DNA of 64,000 bases from Klebsormidium nitens (Eukaryota > Streptophyta > Klebsormidiophyceae > Klebsormidiales > Klebsormidiaceae): positions 124,001 to 188,000 of the forward strand of contig DF237030.1 in the NCBI GenBank assembly GCA_000708835.1. The letters run 5' to 3'. The position numbers and the translations under genes are program-made. How positions within the stretch are numbered: position 1 is the stretch's first letter; each line of letters starts with the position of its first letter. The notes beneath the pieces were generated by a model that was given only the letters and a program-made list of their open reading frames with translations, did not search any database and was not told where the DNA came from. This document shows, one piece after another, positions 1 to 12,344 of the stretch.

Positions 1-134
1 GTCAGCCAAATCTGATTAGGGACTGGCAAGGTGGTTTCATCTGGCGGTCATGAGATCCTTTGGCTTTAGAGGCACAACTCAATTCCAGATTGATTCCAGT
101 GGGATTTGTGTATGTGTCAATCAGAGGCGCCACA

Positions 135-690
135 TCGGCATCAGGTCCAGGTAAAAGAATCGGGGTCGTCTTGTCTGCTCCAGAGGGGACGTCACCCCTC
201 TTTTTATGTCGCGCGCAAGTGTGGACTCCCAGTGCTTGGGTGTGTCGTCCTCAAACACCCGATTCGTACTTCTCCAGGTCCCGTTGATGTGGGATTAAGG
301 AGTGGTTTACGACTTACAAGACACGGCCGGAAATGAAGCTTACCGCCATGTATGCTTATCACGTTCCTGATGTTCGAGCCCCCGATATCAAACGACGTAA
401 TTTTGTATTACTGACCCTTCTCCAGGTCCCTCCTGGATGCAACATTCGAGAGGGGGTCCAAACACAATTATGGGTTCTGATTACAAGAAAATTAAGCGAC
501 ACACTGTTGTGTTTTCAAATTCCGCCAGGTTCTCGATGGATCCAACAGCAAGGGGGTCGTCCTTTTGTACAAATAGATGAATTCCGCACAACTCACTGGA
601 TACGGCCCCCTCAGGTAAAGCTCCTACGCCAGAAGCCAAAGTCTCTGTGTCAAGACCAAAGGACGTTACATCCTTACTGTGACTTTCTTC
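135..690 (+). repeat. Echo array of the LOX exon at 693 in the preceding intron
   Basis: The intron before exon 693-872 contains degenerate copies of that exon's acceptor and first 40-50 bases. They start near 140, 268, 425 and 528, with a weaker one near 610. Each resembles CAG-GTTCCTGCTGG followed by a GGGGGTGGTCCT-like block. The copies near 425 and 528 are closest to the live exon. All have lost the reading frame. Confidence 0.7.
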
Positions 691-692
691 AG

Positions 693-3600
693 GTTCCTGC
701 TGGCTTCAACATCAAGGGGGTGGTCCTGTACAACCCGCAAGACAACTCCCCCTGGGGCAAGTTCACGGGCGCGCTCGCCGACTTCCTGAACAAGGACAAT
801 CTGACGTTTGGCGGGAACTATCTCAACATTGCCGTCAAGCTCTTCGGGATGGGCTGGATCACAACAGGGCAGGTGAGGGAGAGCCGTCCACAGTGACAAT
901 GTTTTGAGCAGTCATTGGTCTGACCTGTCACATGAGGTCGGACAGAGGCACTCTCTCGTGAGGCACGTGTTGGTGGATGAAAGAGAATGTCAAGGAGACA
1001 GGATCGATCACAAACGAAGCCAAGCGTCTAGAGGTTAGGACGTAAACAGCGTGTTGGACGAAAGAATACAAACAATAGCCGGAGACGATTGAAAGTGAAC
1101 CAGTAACAGGAAAAGTAAAAGGGAAACGTAGTGAAAGCAAACGAGGTCCAGAAGTCTCTGCGCAGTGGTACGTAAAGACGCGTTGGTGGATGGAGAAGGA
1201 CGATAAGGAGACAGACTCGATCACGCTAAAGCAGAACAACGCGAACCAACAAAGATCACACCATTTGCACGTAGCAGTATGTAAGAACATGTTGACGAAC
1301 AGAGAAGAGATGGTAAGAGAAAGCGCGATCAGAATACACTGAAGAAGACACAGTAACATATGCAAGTTCGATTCTCTCCTGCGCAGTCGTACGTGAACGA
1401 CCTGTTGTTGGACGGATGAATAGTAACAGAAAGGGAAATGGAATTGTTGTTCAAAAATAAGCAAACCACCTGCGAACTAACAAACACTGAGTTATATTCG
1501 CGGAGTGGTAGGTGAACGTTGTGTTGGTGACGTGCGAAGCAGGATGGACCGCCAGAGTCGATGAAAGCGAATTGGAAAAAACAGCAGAACCAAACACGTT
1601 GGTTTTTCCCGCGCAGTGGTACGTGAACGATGTTTTGGTGGACGGCCACGAGTTTCCGGTGTACAGCTGGGTTCTCGACAACGAGTCCCAGATTGCGTTC
1701 ACCGGCAAGGCGCACCTGCCGCAGGACACGCCTCCCGGCCTGCGCCATTGGCGCCGCCTCAAGCTCATCCAGAACCAAGACATGTACGACTACCAGCCGG
1801 TAAGTTTCGCGTGGCTTTTCTGGGGGGTGAAACACTGCAAGTATCAGCCCCTGCATTTCTATGCGCTTTCTGGATGAAAGGAAACATAACATTAAGTCGC
1901 TTAAAATCGAAAGATGGTCCTTTGGAAGCGCGCTTTTGGGGAATGCGAAGCCGTTTCAGGACCCGGATGTGTCTGACTATCAGCCCGTGAGTTTGTCGTG
2001 TCTTTTTCGGGGTGATGTATCACACGTCTGTAACACGCCTTTCTGGGAAAGGAGGATGCATTCCTCGTACGAGAGCCGGAGTTGTAACATTGTCAGCCCG
2101 AATGCGCGAGTCCGTCAAATGGCTGTTGCCTTCGTCTAGTTTTTGGAAAATTTTGCGGCTGCTCCGGGAGCTAATCGGCAGCAACGGCCAGCGAGATGAA
2201 AAGGGATAAGTTCCTGCAAAGGGTGCAGTCGGGATTGACTGCGTGGCTTCAGTAGCTGGCAGTTTTGAAATCCGATATCGAAGCCTGCCGTTCCAAAGCC
2301 CGATGCGACTTCGGTTATTCGCGGCTTCAATACAAGCTTGGAAAGCAGCGCTTCAACACTTTGCTCGGCTGTTTCCTTCGCAGTACAACGACCTGAGCGT
2401 GCCCCCGGACAATGCTGACGTCAACAGCGCCGGATACAGACCTACCTTGGACCCTTATCCAGCGTGAGTGGGCTCCGGGTTGGCATGAAGCGTTTTCATG
2501 GCCAGTCATTCTATTCCGCATGCTTTCTCTTATATGTCGAGCCTGCGGACATTGATTCCCGTTACTTCCGCCCCGTCCCCAATCCGCCGACCATCTTTTG
2601 AACTCAGCTGCAACTGCGACTAGATTTGTTCTGCCCCTTCAAACTGCTCTGCTCGAATTTTCCCCTACATAAAGCTCTGACATTGTGAGAAACGTCCGCT
2701 GGTCTGTTCCTTGTGTCTTTCCCGTCATGCACCAGCTCAAGCCCCCCCGCAATCTTCCCTCACCCCCCGAAACCACAAGTCTAAGCTTCTACAATTCCGC
2801 TCGTGCAGGCACCAGTGGGTGGAGCGCAGCGGCCCCAAGCTGGAGCAGGTTCCGAAGGACGAGCAGTTCCGGCTGGACAAGCGCTACGACTTCGGGCACT
2901 ACACGCTCACCTCCGTCCTCACCGCGCTGCTCTCCGACCCGATGGCCGGCTTCCTCAAGCTCGTCTCGTCGTTCGGGTAGGGTTTCAGGGTTTGAAGAAT
3001 TGGGTTTCGCGGTTTGAAGAAGTGGGTTTCGCGGTTTGAAGAAGTGGGTTTCGGGGTTTGAAGAAGTGGGTTTCACTAGTCTGGGGTCTCAGCTTTGCCA
3101 AAAGGATTACGTTGGAAATCAGAAGAGTTTCAGGTTTTTCGACTTTCCTCAAGCTCGCCTGATCTTTCTCAAGCTCGTCTCGTCGTTCGGGTAGGCTTTC
3201 AGGATTTAAAATTTGAGATTCACAGGTTTGGGGTTTCGCCTTTCCGAAAAGGTTTGCGTTGGAATCCAAAGATTTTGAGGATTCTAAAACCCTGAAACCT
3301 TCGCCTGATTTCGGGTAGGGATCTTTCGGGTAGGGGTTTTAGGAGGGGATAGTTGGGGTTCTTGGATTTTACGGAGTTTCTACTGTCTAGAAGCTCGATC
3401 CGCCCTTTTTGGGCACGAGGTTCGAAGACTGTGGCTTATAGTTCTTCTCAAGCTCGTCTCATCTTTCGGATGGGGTTCAAGGACAGGCACTTTTGGGCTA
3501 TTTGAAACCCCCAAGCTGCATGTCAAATATCCGGAAGCTTCGCTCTTTTCGGTGGTCAGGAATAACGTTTCTGAGGTTCCAAACGTTCCTCAAGCCCTTG

Positions 3601-6600
3601 AAGATCTTGATTGAAACTGACAATGACCCCAAACGGCTGTTAGACCGAGGCTATGAGATGCAGATCCTGTTATTGCTCTTGCAGCATCTACCCAAAGTAC
3701 GTTTACAAGTCGCTGGGCGAGTACACCAAGAAGGTGTTCGAGGGCTTCGTCCACTACAAGAAGCCGTTCGTGAGCAAGTTCATGGACTGGTGGAGCGACA
3801 AGGCGTTCGGCTTCCAGACGGTGGCCGGCATCAACCCCATCCAGATCGCCAGAGTGGGCGCCAAGGAAGACCTGCCCTCAACCATCGACGTAAGCTTTCT
3901 TGAAAGTCACCACGTGGCGTTTCTGACGTCAGAGTTTGATTTTCTTGGCTTGAGCTTGTAGAGTTGTCATCTTCTCACGGCGCATTGATAAGCTTCGTGG
4001 CGCTGAGGCCGCATCCTGGAACATGCCGGTAGCCACTTTCGAGGCGGCGACCAACTTAGAAGCGTTTCAGCCTCTACTAAAGGGTTCTAAAGGCTTTCTC
4101 GAACGTGCTCTTCCAGAGTCAGAACTCAAAGTTCATTGACTTGAGCTTCAGAATCGTTGATCCAAAAACCCAGAAACCTTGATTCTGGAAAACCCTTGTG
4201 CAGTTTGAAGAGCTAGACGCTGCGCTAAGGCCCGCCAGGCCGCTGCCGGCACGACGCTCGCGGGCGCATTGACGGACGGCAAGCTCTTCCAGTTGGACTC
4301 CACCTTCTTGGAGGCATTCTCGAACCTCTTCAAAGAAGATGCTACACCCAAACTTCTATTGATTTCCTGGCCTGAGTCTAAAAACTTGTGTTCCTCGGAC
4401 CTCCATAATGCAGTTCGAGGAGCTAGACGCGGCGTTAAGGCCCCGTTTGGAAGCGGCCGGCACGACGCTGGAGGGCGCGATGAAGGCCGGCAAGCTGTTC
4501 AAGCTGGACTTTACGTTCTTGGAGGCATTCTCAAACTTCCCTACAAAATATGCTATCTCCAAAGTTCATTGCCTTTCCTGGAATGAGTCTGAAGGATCCT
4601 TTTCCTCCCATGCTGTTGCAGTTCGAGGAACTAGATGCGGCGTTGAGACCCCGTTTAGCTACTGCGGGCACGACGCTTGAGGGCGCGATGAAGGACGGCA
4701 AGCTGTTCAAGCTGGACTTCACGTTCCTGGAGGCGTTCCAGGGGGTGGTAAACGGGCACCAGCCGTGGAAGGAGCACACCACCGACAAGGGCGGCTACAA
4801 GATCAAGGCGCTCGGAGAAGACGTCTGGGTTAAACACATGTACTCGGTGAGGGGCAAACCTGTGATATTCTGAAACAGTCCTGCAAGCGAGAAAACATTG
4901 GGGTTTGTGAGTCACTGGAAATGGTACGGCGTGAAAAGTGCCCCTGGGGAGGGACGTCTGGGTGGAGCACATGTACTCGGTGAGCGGAGAACTTTTGAGA
5001 AGCCATGAAACCGAGAAGCTCTGGAGATTGTATAAGACTGAGAAAGCACGACGTGAGGAATGCCGCTGGGGAGGACGTCTGGGTGCCGCACATGTACTCG
5101 GTGAGGGGCAGACCTTGATATCCTCTGAAGCCAGCGGCAAAGCATAAATTCACTGAAAGCTGAAAGCTTTGGAGTTTCAGAAGACACTACGAAGGGAACG
5201 ATCTAAGAAGTGTCGCTGTGCAGGACGTGTTACGGTATGTGTTGTAAGTGGTCTGGAATCCTGAATCTCATGAGTTGTAAACACAAACAATTCGATCATG
5301 CTCAAACCCCTTCGTGTCAGCCTGTAAGCCGACAGTAACCCTAGTTTCTAACCTTTATTTACAGCAACCCCGCCACCTGCACACGCCCGCGGCGATCTTG
5401 TTCGAGGACCCCGATCCCGAGTATGAGGGCATTCCGGTTCCGGTCGCGATCAAGCTGGAGCGCGACACGCCGCTGATCACCGGCAAGAGCGGGCCGGACC
5501 TGCAGTCCACCGACTGGGCCTGGACGCTGGCCAAGGTGAGGGCACCGATTGGTGCCACGTGTCCATGAATATTGTCGCTTTGGGCTGCTTGTGCGTTAGC
5601 CTCTTCGCCGAGGAATTTTGGCAGGGCTCTTAGGGAGGAAGGGTTGCCTTCATTTGGAGCCTCAAGCTGGAAAGAGCTGCTTGAGCCGTCTCATGCTAAG
5701 CCCTCTCCCTGTTGTGCATGCTTTTCTGATTTTGCTGCCTCGTGCGCTGGGTGCAAGTGTCCTCATTTGTGTCCTCATTTGTGTCATTTGTTGTACGTTA
5801 TAGAGCCTCCACTTGCCCAGGGCCGCGTGGATAAGGTGCTCGTGTCAGCATCATCCCTTCATCGAAGCTTCGAAATCACCCAGCAAGTTTCTGACAATCG
5901 GCAATTCAGAACAGATTGACGCAAATTTTAAGAGTTCTCTTCATCAGCCATCGGTACGGGGAACAGCCCATCGCAAAGTCACGATGCCCATAAGCGATGC
6001 ATTGTTAACTTGGTCATTCCTCTCGCAGGCCATCGTCTTCAACGCCGATTCCGGCACCCACCAGTTGGTGACTCACTGGCTCAAGTGCCACGCATGCTCG
6101 GAGGTGAGGCTGGACCCACCTCCAACCTAATCGTGGATCATGTAACTAGAACCGGTGACTCTTTCCTACCCACAAGCGGGAAGAAGAACCGTTCTGAGCA
6201 TCAATGTGACCAACGGCAATGTTCAATCGGCTTGTGTGCCATACATGCGGGTGATTAGATCGCTGTTGACCAAGAGTTTTCCAAGCATTATGAACCCCGG
6301 GTTAGCCAGTTGATTCGGTGCGGAAAAACCGCTCGATGCCGCACGTTCGTCGGCTGAGGCAGCGTCAGCGATATGAACAACCCACCACTCTGAAACCGAG
6401 GGTCTATTCAAAGAAATGCTATTCGATCAAACACTAAAACTGTCAATCATCGATCTTCATTCTCGTCACGTGCACGTGCATTGGAGGGGCTGACCCCTTG
6501 AAAGCCTTGACAGCTCACGCATAGATGGACAGGGGAAAGCGAAGGGCCAAGCGGCTGAACCTATACCACCACAGTAATCCCATGCACATGATTGATCCCA

Positions 6601-9600
6601 TTATCATTTGACGGCGACCCCTACCTGGTGTCGCAGACTGTGCTGGTCGCCCTGCGGCGGCAGCTGTCGGAGCTGCACCCGCTGTTCAAGCTGCTGCTGC
6701 CCCACTTCCGGTACACGATGAACATCAATTCCAAGGCGCGCGTGCAGCTCATCTCCGCGCAGGGCACCGTCGAGACCAACTTTACGCCGGGGCCCTACTC
6801 CATGCAGGTCAGCAGCTTTGCCAGGGGATTACGTTCTTGGGTTTTCCAACCTGATAAGCTCAAAGAAATGCCAGACTTTTGAGCCTTTCAAGGTGCGCGC
6901 AGCGTTGAGACCAACTTCACGCCGGGACTCTTCTCGATGCAGGTCAGCAGAGTTGAACGTTGGAGTTCTCAGGCGCCCAGGAATTCTTGTGGGATTCCAC
7001 AGTCCGGAAATGTTCCATAATTCTTGTTCACGGGGGAAACTGCAAAAACAATATTTAAGTCGCAGGTCTGCGCCATGCGTGTCACCACTTCTGAATGACC
7101 AGGCGTTTTATGTCCCTTTTAACACGGCATCTCGTCCGAGCAAGGTCCGCTCGTTCTCCAGGCCGCGGTTGCTAACCTACTCGGCAGACACTTCATTGAG
7201 TGATCTCAACATATGAGTTGGCTCAAGTACTCTAAATGATTCATGGAGTTCATGAGGAAACCTACTCGCTCTTGGGCTTCAGCTCTTTCAGCTAAGAATG
7301 CGGAATCTGACAGTTCAGGGTTGAACGAGATCGGACCTCCATACGCCGCTATTACCGTCAAACCGGACGGGTGCATCTGGTCGAGTGAAGGCACCGCCTG
7401 GCCTCTCCGGACACCACACGTAGAACTCCCAAGCCCGTATCACAGGCACACGAGCAACAATAAATTTGTAAGCCCATCGGATCTTTATTGAAAATGCAGC
7501 CTGTTTTTTCTCGCAGGTGTCCGCCTTCGGGTACCGCTTCTGGAACCTCAAGGACGAGGCCCTCCCCGTCGGGTTGAAGAAGCGCGGCGTGGATGCCGAG
7601 TCGGGCGCGCTGCCCAACTACCCCTACAGGTAACTGCCGGTTTCTTTTCTGTTTACGCAGAAAACTTTTCTTCTAAGGAAATTGAGTTGGAGTTTGTTTG
7701 AGTTGGAGTTTGTTTGAGTTGTCAACTACTCATACTGGAGACTACCGCTTCTTTTCCAAAAAAAAGAAATCGCTTCTACAATGTAAAAGGCTGAAGGTTG
7801 TTGTGCCGCCCAAGTACTCGTACACGTGACTCTGGCCTCCTTCCACCAGATGAAAGCACTTCCATTTAATGAGATAAGATTAAGGTTATTGCGCTGCCCA
7901 ACTATAATTGACTGCGGCATCCTTCTCATTCAAAAGAAAGCGTTTCACTTAGATAGAGAGAATGGTTACAGGATGTTTGCGCTGCTCAACCAATTCTTTA
8001 CCGAACGCTTGTAAACTAAAGTTGGGTTAGAGTAGCAATGACGTTGGTGGACCAGTGTTCCGCGTTGAGAAGCGCAGGAAATAGAGGGACGGAAGGTAAG
8101 AATCTCTGCTCAAGACCCCGATCCTGAGCTGCTCGGGTCGCCATCAGTTTCTTCCGGTTCTCCGCCAGTGACGTCATCACTCCAGGTTACTCACAAGATG
8201 ACAAGCGCTCCCCGTGCAGAGACCACGGCATGAAGATGTGGGACGCCATCGAGGCTTACGTCACGGAGTACGTGGAGCTGTACTACGGGCCGGAGGGCCC
8301 CGCGTCCGAGAAGCGCATCGCCAACGACGGCGAGCTGCAGGCCTTCTGGACGGACTACAAGCGCGGCCACGGGAGTGAGTGTTTCGGGCTCTAAGTCCGT
8401 TCTCTAGTGATTCATTTGGAGAGTACGTGTGTGCAGCTATCGAAGTGCCCAGATAGTCACAGACAATAAGCGCGGCCACGGGAGTGAGTAGCTTGGACCC
8501 GTTTTTTCCGAATCCTACTAGTCGTGAAAGATTAGTCTTGGAGTATGAGTCCAATTTGTCGGCAAGTGCCCAACCATTTTGAGTATATGCAGGTAGGCGT
8601 TGGAAGTCTATTGTCTAGGTGCATAGTCCAGTTGTCGGACGTCCGCTTGCAAACTTCTGCGGCGCCGACTTCGGCCCTTTGTCTCGAGTCTCTGATCGAC
8701 CCGTGTCGCTGCGAACCCAGTCAACGTATTCCTAATTCTTCGGTTTAGACGACAATCCTGTTGTTGTTCTCTCGATGTTCCGCATCCTGTGGTAGGCTCT
8801 CGTGATTTGAATTGGGCTTTCGCAACCAAAGTGTCCGTTGACTTATTCGGAAACCGTGAAGACACTAAGGCGCCATTATTGGTGTGAGGAGGTTTGTTAT
8901 CGCGGCAAGCAATACAACTTGGAACAAATGTTGATCAACCTCTGCCTTGCTCGGTGCAGGTCTGGACTCGTGGCTCAAGGAAAACGGAAGTGAGTTGCTG
9001 CTAGCCCCTTTCTTTTCCGGATTGTGTCCCTTGCTTGTCAGCAGATGAGTTCTCCGATGACTCTCTGCCTTGACGTTGAATCCTATCAGCTTTTCTTCGT
9101 CAACACAAAACGCATGGCCTTTCGGCAACACTCAGCTTCGTGCTTCTGAGCAAGCCTCTCAACTCAAGGTTGGGATGTCAGTTCTACCGGTGCCTGCGCT
9201 GCGTCCGCTCTCTCTCGAAGCTCGCTGAGAAAGCAAAGCGACAGGTCTTGCTGATACGATAAACCTTTGCTACATGAGTGATTGAGTCTGACCTTCCTTC
9301 CTGCGGCAGTGATGGCGTAGAGTGGCGAAGCTTAGGCAACCGCTCCATGATAGCTTGTCAAAAGAATTTGTCAGTCCAAGTTCAGATACTTCGTCAGCTG
9401 TGTTGGTACCCCGTCCCATTCCTTCAATGTAAAGCGGCAGATCTGCCGGCGCTTTCTGTCGCAGCTTTCAGCACCCGCTTCAAGGCAGCTTCTTAGGGGA
9501 AACTGCAAATCTACAATTTCCTTTTCTGACTCGGCCCCCCTTGCTCTTCTTTGCGGCAGAGCCTGAGGGCCTGGAATGGCCGGCGCTGACTACGACCTCG

Positions 9601-10755
9601 GACTTGGCGCGCATCTGCACCACGTGGATCTGGGTTGCCTCCTGCCAGCACTCCGCCGTCAACTTCTGCCAGTACGACTACTCGGTAAGGCATTGCGGAA
9701 TCTTAGCGCATCCTTATTCCCGCAGTTTGTTAGCGAGGCTATCGTCTTTCGCTCGGCTGAGAGATAAAGAGTGTTTTTCCAATTAATTCAAGAACAGGTT
9801 TTCTATTAGTCGTCTGCACTTCGTGCGGCAAACTACGCCCGTTCTGAGGGCTTTGCAGAGACTGTCGCCGCACAGACGTTGTGCGGCAGTCAAAGCTTCA
9901 AAACAGCTGAGCCAGGAGTTCTAAAATCTGAACGGTCGAGATCGTTGCAGTGGGCCACGTCGCCAAAGTACGAGTCATCAATTTGGGGGATCCCTTTTTG
10001 TCGATAGCGACTTGCTTATTTGCTTAGCCCATGCTTTCTGAATCTCGGTAAGTCCAGCTTCGCACACCTGATCAACCTTTTTTCTCCGGTCAATCCCACG
10101 CACATTGCAGCTAAGCAATTGTCGAGTCTTTCTTGACCCTGTTGTTCTCCTCCTAACCACTCTGCTTTTCCCCCGTAACCTCAGGGTTTCGTGCCTAACC
10201 ATCCGGCCAGCATCCGCAAGCGGTACCCGTATGGCGAGAAGGTCGACGAGTCGACCTTCATGGACCTCATGCCGCCGCCCTCCGAGATGTGGAAGGTCAT
10301 GACCGTGGTCGAGGTGCGTGCCACGTGTCCCTGCTCACAGATAATTACGGAACTTGGGTCAAGCTTTTGGCTCTAAGGGTTTAGATTATAACGTTCGAAC
10401 CTTCTTCGTCGGCGCACCTCTAACCGAGTTTTTACTGTGACTAAAGCGAAGCCCTCAAACCGTGATCCTGACCCTGCCTTCGCTTTTCCAGACGCTGGTG
10501 AGCAAGTCGGTGGAGGAGCAGTTCATCGGCGAGAAGCCCGACAAATACTCCGAGTTTTGGTTCCTGGATCCGGAAGCCAAGGCGATCTACGACCGCTTCG
10601 GCGCGCGCCTGGAGCAAGTCCAGAAGGAACTAGAGGCGATGAACGAAACGGCGTCGATTCCGTACAACTACCTCCTGCCCAAGAAGGGCGCCAAGAACCC
10701 GGATCCGGAGCTGGACCCCTTCGGCTTTGGAATCCCCAATAGCGTGGCGATCTAA
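693..10755 (+). CDS. LOX: Lipoxygenase (linear plant-type LOX), 15 exons, 5' end missing
   Basis: Lipoxygenases are non-haem iron dioxygenases that add O2 to polyunsaturated fatty acids, the entry step to oxylipins. Phase-consistent exons: 693-872, 1617-1799, 2384-2463, 2809-2976, 3685-3889, 4622-4846, 5365-5535, 6029-6103, 6637-6807, 7517-7629, 8220-8374, 8960-8989, 9560-9684, 10185-10313, 10492-10755. They give 757 residues; the start of the PLAT domain must lie upstream. The PLAT end (WYVNDVLVDG) is followed by the catalytic domain. All five iron ligands are visible: His at 6074 and 6089 (THWLKCHA), His at 9649 and Asn at 9661 (QHSAVNF), and the terminal Ile at 10750 (GIPNSVAI). The frame is intact throughout. 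A plastid transit peptide cannot be judged without the N-terminus. Many of its introns carry decayed copies of adjacent exon edges. Confidence 0.93.
940..1610 (+). repeat. Echo array of the LOX exon at 1617, period about 110-120 bp
   Basis: The live exon start at 1611-1645 (GCGCAG then TGGTACGTGAACG) recurs in decayed form at about 1501, 1381 and 1161. Fainter versions lie near 1265, 1035 and 945. Each keeps the acceptor-like GCAGT and a GTTGGTGGACG-like block. The copies nearest the exon are the best preserved. Confidence 0.75.
1787..2110 (+). repeat. Duplicated donor edge of LOX exon 1617-1799
   Basis: The exon end with its donor (GACTACCAGCCGGTAAGTTT) reappears at about 1975 as GACTATCAGCCCGTGAGTTT, with the downstream intron sequence also similar. 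The offset is about 185 bp. The duplicate still has a plausible GT donor. Confidence 0.7.
2946..3480 (+). repeat. Copies of the 3' edge of LOX exon 2809-2976
   Basis: The exon end CTCAAGCTCGTCTCGTCG plus its GGGTAGGGTTT donor recurs at about 3140-3200, partly at 3300-3340, and at about 3438-3475. The copies are separated by GGTTTGAAGAA-type short repeats (2990-3075). They are non-coding remnants that preserve the donor-like GGGTAGG. Confidence 0.7.
4198..4621 (+). repeat. Two tandem copies of LOX exon 4622, about 210 bp period
   Basis: About 210 bp of intron end plus exon is present three times, with exon starts at about 4201, 4411 and the live 4622. Copy 4201 is frameshifted around 4230. 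Copy 4411 keeps an AG acceptor and an open frame (FEELDAALRPRLEAAGTTLE), but runs on without the exon's second half. The live copy is the only one continuing to HMYS at 4846. This is the clearest exon duplication in the window. Confidence 0.9.
4815..5235 (+). repeat. Copies of the 3' edge of LOX exon 4622-4846, period about 130 bp
   Basis: The exon end GACGTCTGGGT...CACATGTACTCGGTGAG recurs at about 4950 and 5072, with a degraded remnant near 5220. The GTGAG donor and the following GGGC/GGAG are kept in the first two copies. An alternative donor in any copy would lengthen the exon's intron remnant and break the frame. Confidence 0.85.
6769..6945 (+). repeat. Duplicated 3' edge of LOX exon 6637-6807
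   Basis: The sequence coding VETNFTPGPYSMQ with its GTCAGCAG donor at 6769-6815 is repeated at 6904-6950, about 135 bp downstream, where it would read VETNFTPGLFSMQ. The duplicate keeps both frame and donor. Confidence 0.85.
7605..8010 (+). repeat. Decayed copies of the 3' edge of LOX exon 7517-7629
   Basis: The exon end GCGCTGCCCAACTACCCCTA is echoed near 7801 (GTGCCGCCCAAGTACTCGTA), 7889 (GCGCTGCCCAACTATA) and 7978 (GCGCTGCTCAACCA). Spacing is roughly 90-190 bp. None keeps the full codon run. Confidence 0.65.
8357..8490 (+). repeat. Duplicated 3' edge of LOX exon 8220-8374
   Basis: AAGCGCGGCCACGGGAGTGAGT occurs at the live donor (8359-8380) and again about 104 bp downstream (8467-8488) with no visible change. 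The near-identity marks a recent duplication, and the copy is a second perfect donor. Confidence 0.85.
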
Positions 10756-12344
10756 GTTATGGTGGCCTGAGGTGTGGACGAAGGGGAGGAGTTGTTCTGT
10801 AACTAAGTCGGGTCCGGAGATGCTTATTTGATGTATATTCTGACTGATGTATATTCTGAGGGTCGGAGGAGAAGGGTGGAGCGGAAAGAGAGTGGTTGGA
10901 GTCTGAGAATAAGGGCTCAGTGTTGGAAGAGTCCTTGCGAGGAACATTCCAGTGACGCCCGGGGGGAGTTGGCCAAGCGGTGAAAAGTTGTCAGTCGTAG
11001 CAAACGTCAGGCGTGCTTTGTACAGTCTTCTAAGCTCCCCAGGAAGTTCCTAGGGGTGACAATGATTGCGATAACTAGTAAGTCAAAAGAATCTGTAGTC
11101 CTCGAGTGCTAGGGTTTTGCTCTAACAGATGAAGAGGCGCCCATTTGTCGTGCGGACGTTTGTCAGCGGACGCCCAGGAGCTCTGACGTGGCGGCCTCTG
11201 TTTGCTTGGTTTGTGTGCACAACTTGAAAACAATAGCTTGTAGATCTGAGTTCCGCTAGAGATACTAACGTAAATATGGGGTGGAACAGACCTTCGCTCG
11301 TCGGCGTGTAATTAATGAATAGATATGGACTCATGTGTTTCTGTTAAACAGGCTCTTAGATAGTTGGTAAGTACATACTTATTTACGTAAATTTTCAAGT
11401 TTGCTACGAAAATTTCTTTATAGATCGTGTGTTGTATTCGTCAGCCGTCCGTTCACTTGAGACCTCTTTTCTTCTTTTGACGACCTTTAAGCTAGCCTAG
11501 CTAGGCCGGCCCATTTTCACTTCAAACCACCAGATATCGAGCGACTGCGACGGTACTATGCGTCCAGGCGGCCAATTCTCATATGACTTGCTACATGCAC
11601 ATATGTAGTAATGATCATGAGCTGGCCGCCGACTCACTCGTCAATCATGACCATGCCACAGCATAGACGTTGCCGGCCGCGGCATGGAAGAGAAATGATG
11701 AATGACTGAAAGGCCCATGAGGTTACTATGATATGCAGTCGGTTATCTTAGCTTTGGACATTGGGACCATGTCGCAAAGAAGTCCCCCGGCGCCGCTGCA
11801 CAACGAACTATCGACCACTTGTCACCGTCGCGTGTAATTGGACCACTTTCCTACTTCTATCCGACTAATTTCAGCAAACTCGACCTGTAAGTACTCAAAA
11901 TTTCGTATATCAGGCATGGATCTGACAAAGTTCGTTTGTGACTCTTCCTCCTAGCCAGATGCCAAGCATGGCTGCATCCACAAAGCAACCTATCTTACCT
12001 ACCCAAAGCTTCTCAAAAAGCAGACTTGCATGGCCGCACTGGGTGATCCATCTAAACCTCGGACGTCTCAAGCTAAGCTCCAAGCAACGAGCATGCAAGA
12101 AGATTTGGCTGGTACTTACATCTACTCCAGACATGACAGCTTCATCCCAGACCTTCGCTCCTACGAAAGTCTGCTTGTCTACGCTCGGTTGCTTGCCAGG
12201 TGCTGTCTAAAAGTACACGGCCATGCGAGATAAGTTCCGTACAATCTGACGGCTTGCTAACAGGTTCCCATAGAGTTTGTGCAGAAGCTACGGGCTACGC
12301 TCTATATAAACACTCCTTTAAAGCAGGCTCCCGTTGAAAGCGGC
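10756..12344. other. Intergenic, convergent LOX / LRR-XKR 3' sides
   Basis: About 1.6 kb between two converging genes. Only short ORFs without recognisable domains are present. A TATATAAA-like word at 12303-12310 lies at the 3' side of the minus-strand gene and so is not obviously a promoter. Nothing else can be supported. Confidence 0.6.

Noticed and set aside
333-896. 187-codon open frame on + covering 333-896
   Set aside because: Only 693-872 carries lipoxygenase sequence. The upstream part is intron with exon echoes, bounded by a clear CAG acceptor at 692.
928-1892. Minus-strand open frames of 110-187 codons
   Set aside because: They run antisense to a LOX exon and its echo-filled intron, with biased, repetitive composition and no domain.
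6592-6640. Apparent lack of an AG acceptor before LOX PYLVSQTV
   Set aside because: The live acceptor is TCGCAG at 6636. Starting the exon with TVLVALRRQLS gives the exact family spacing after HACSE, so no unusual intron is needed.
7461-7467. AATAAA as a polyadenylation signal
   Set aside because: It lies inside a LOX intron and the gene continues for another 3 kb with intact exons.
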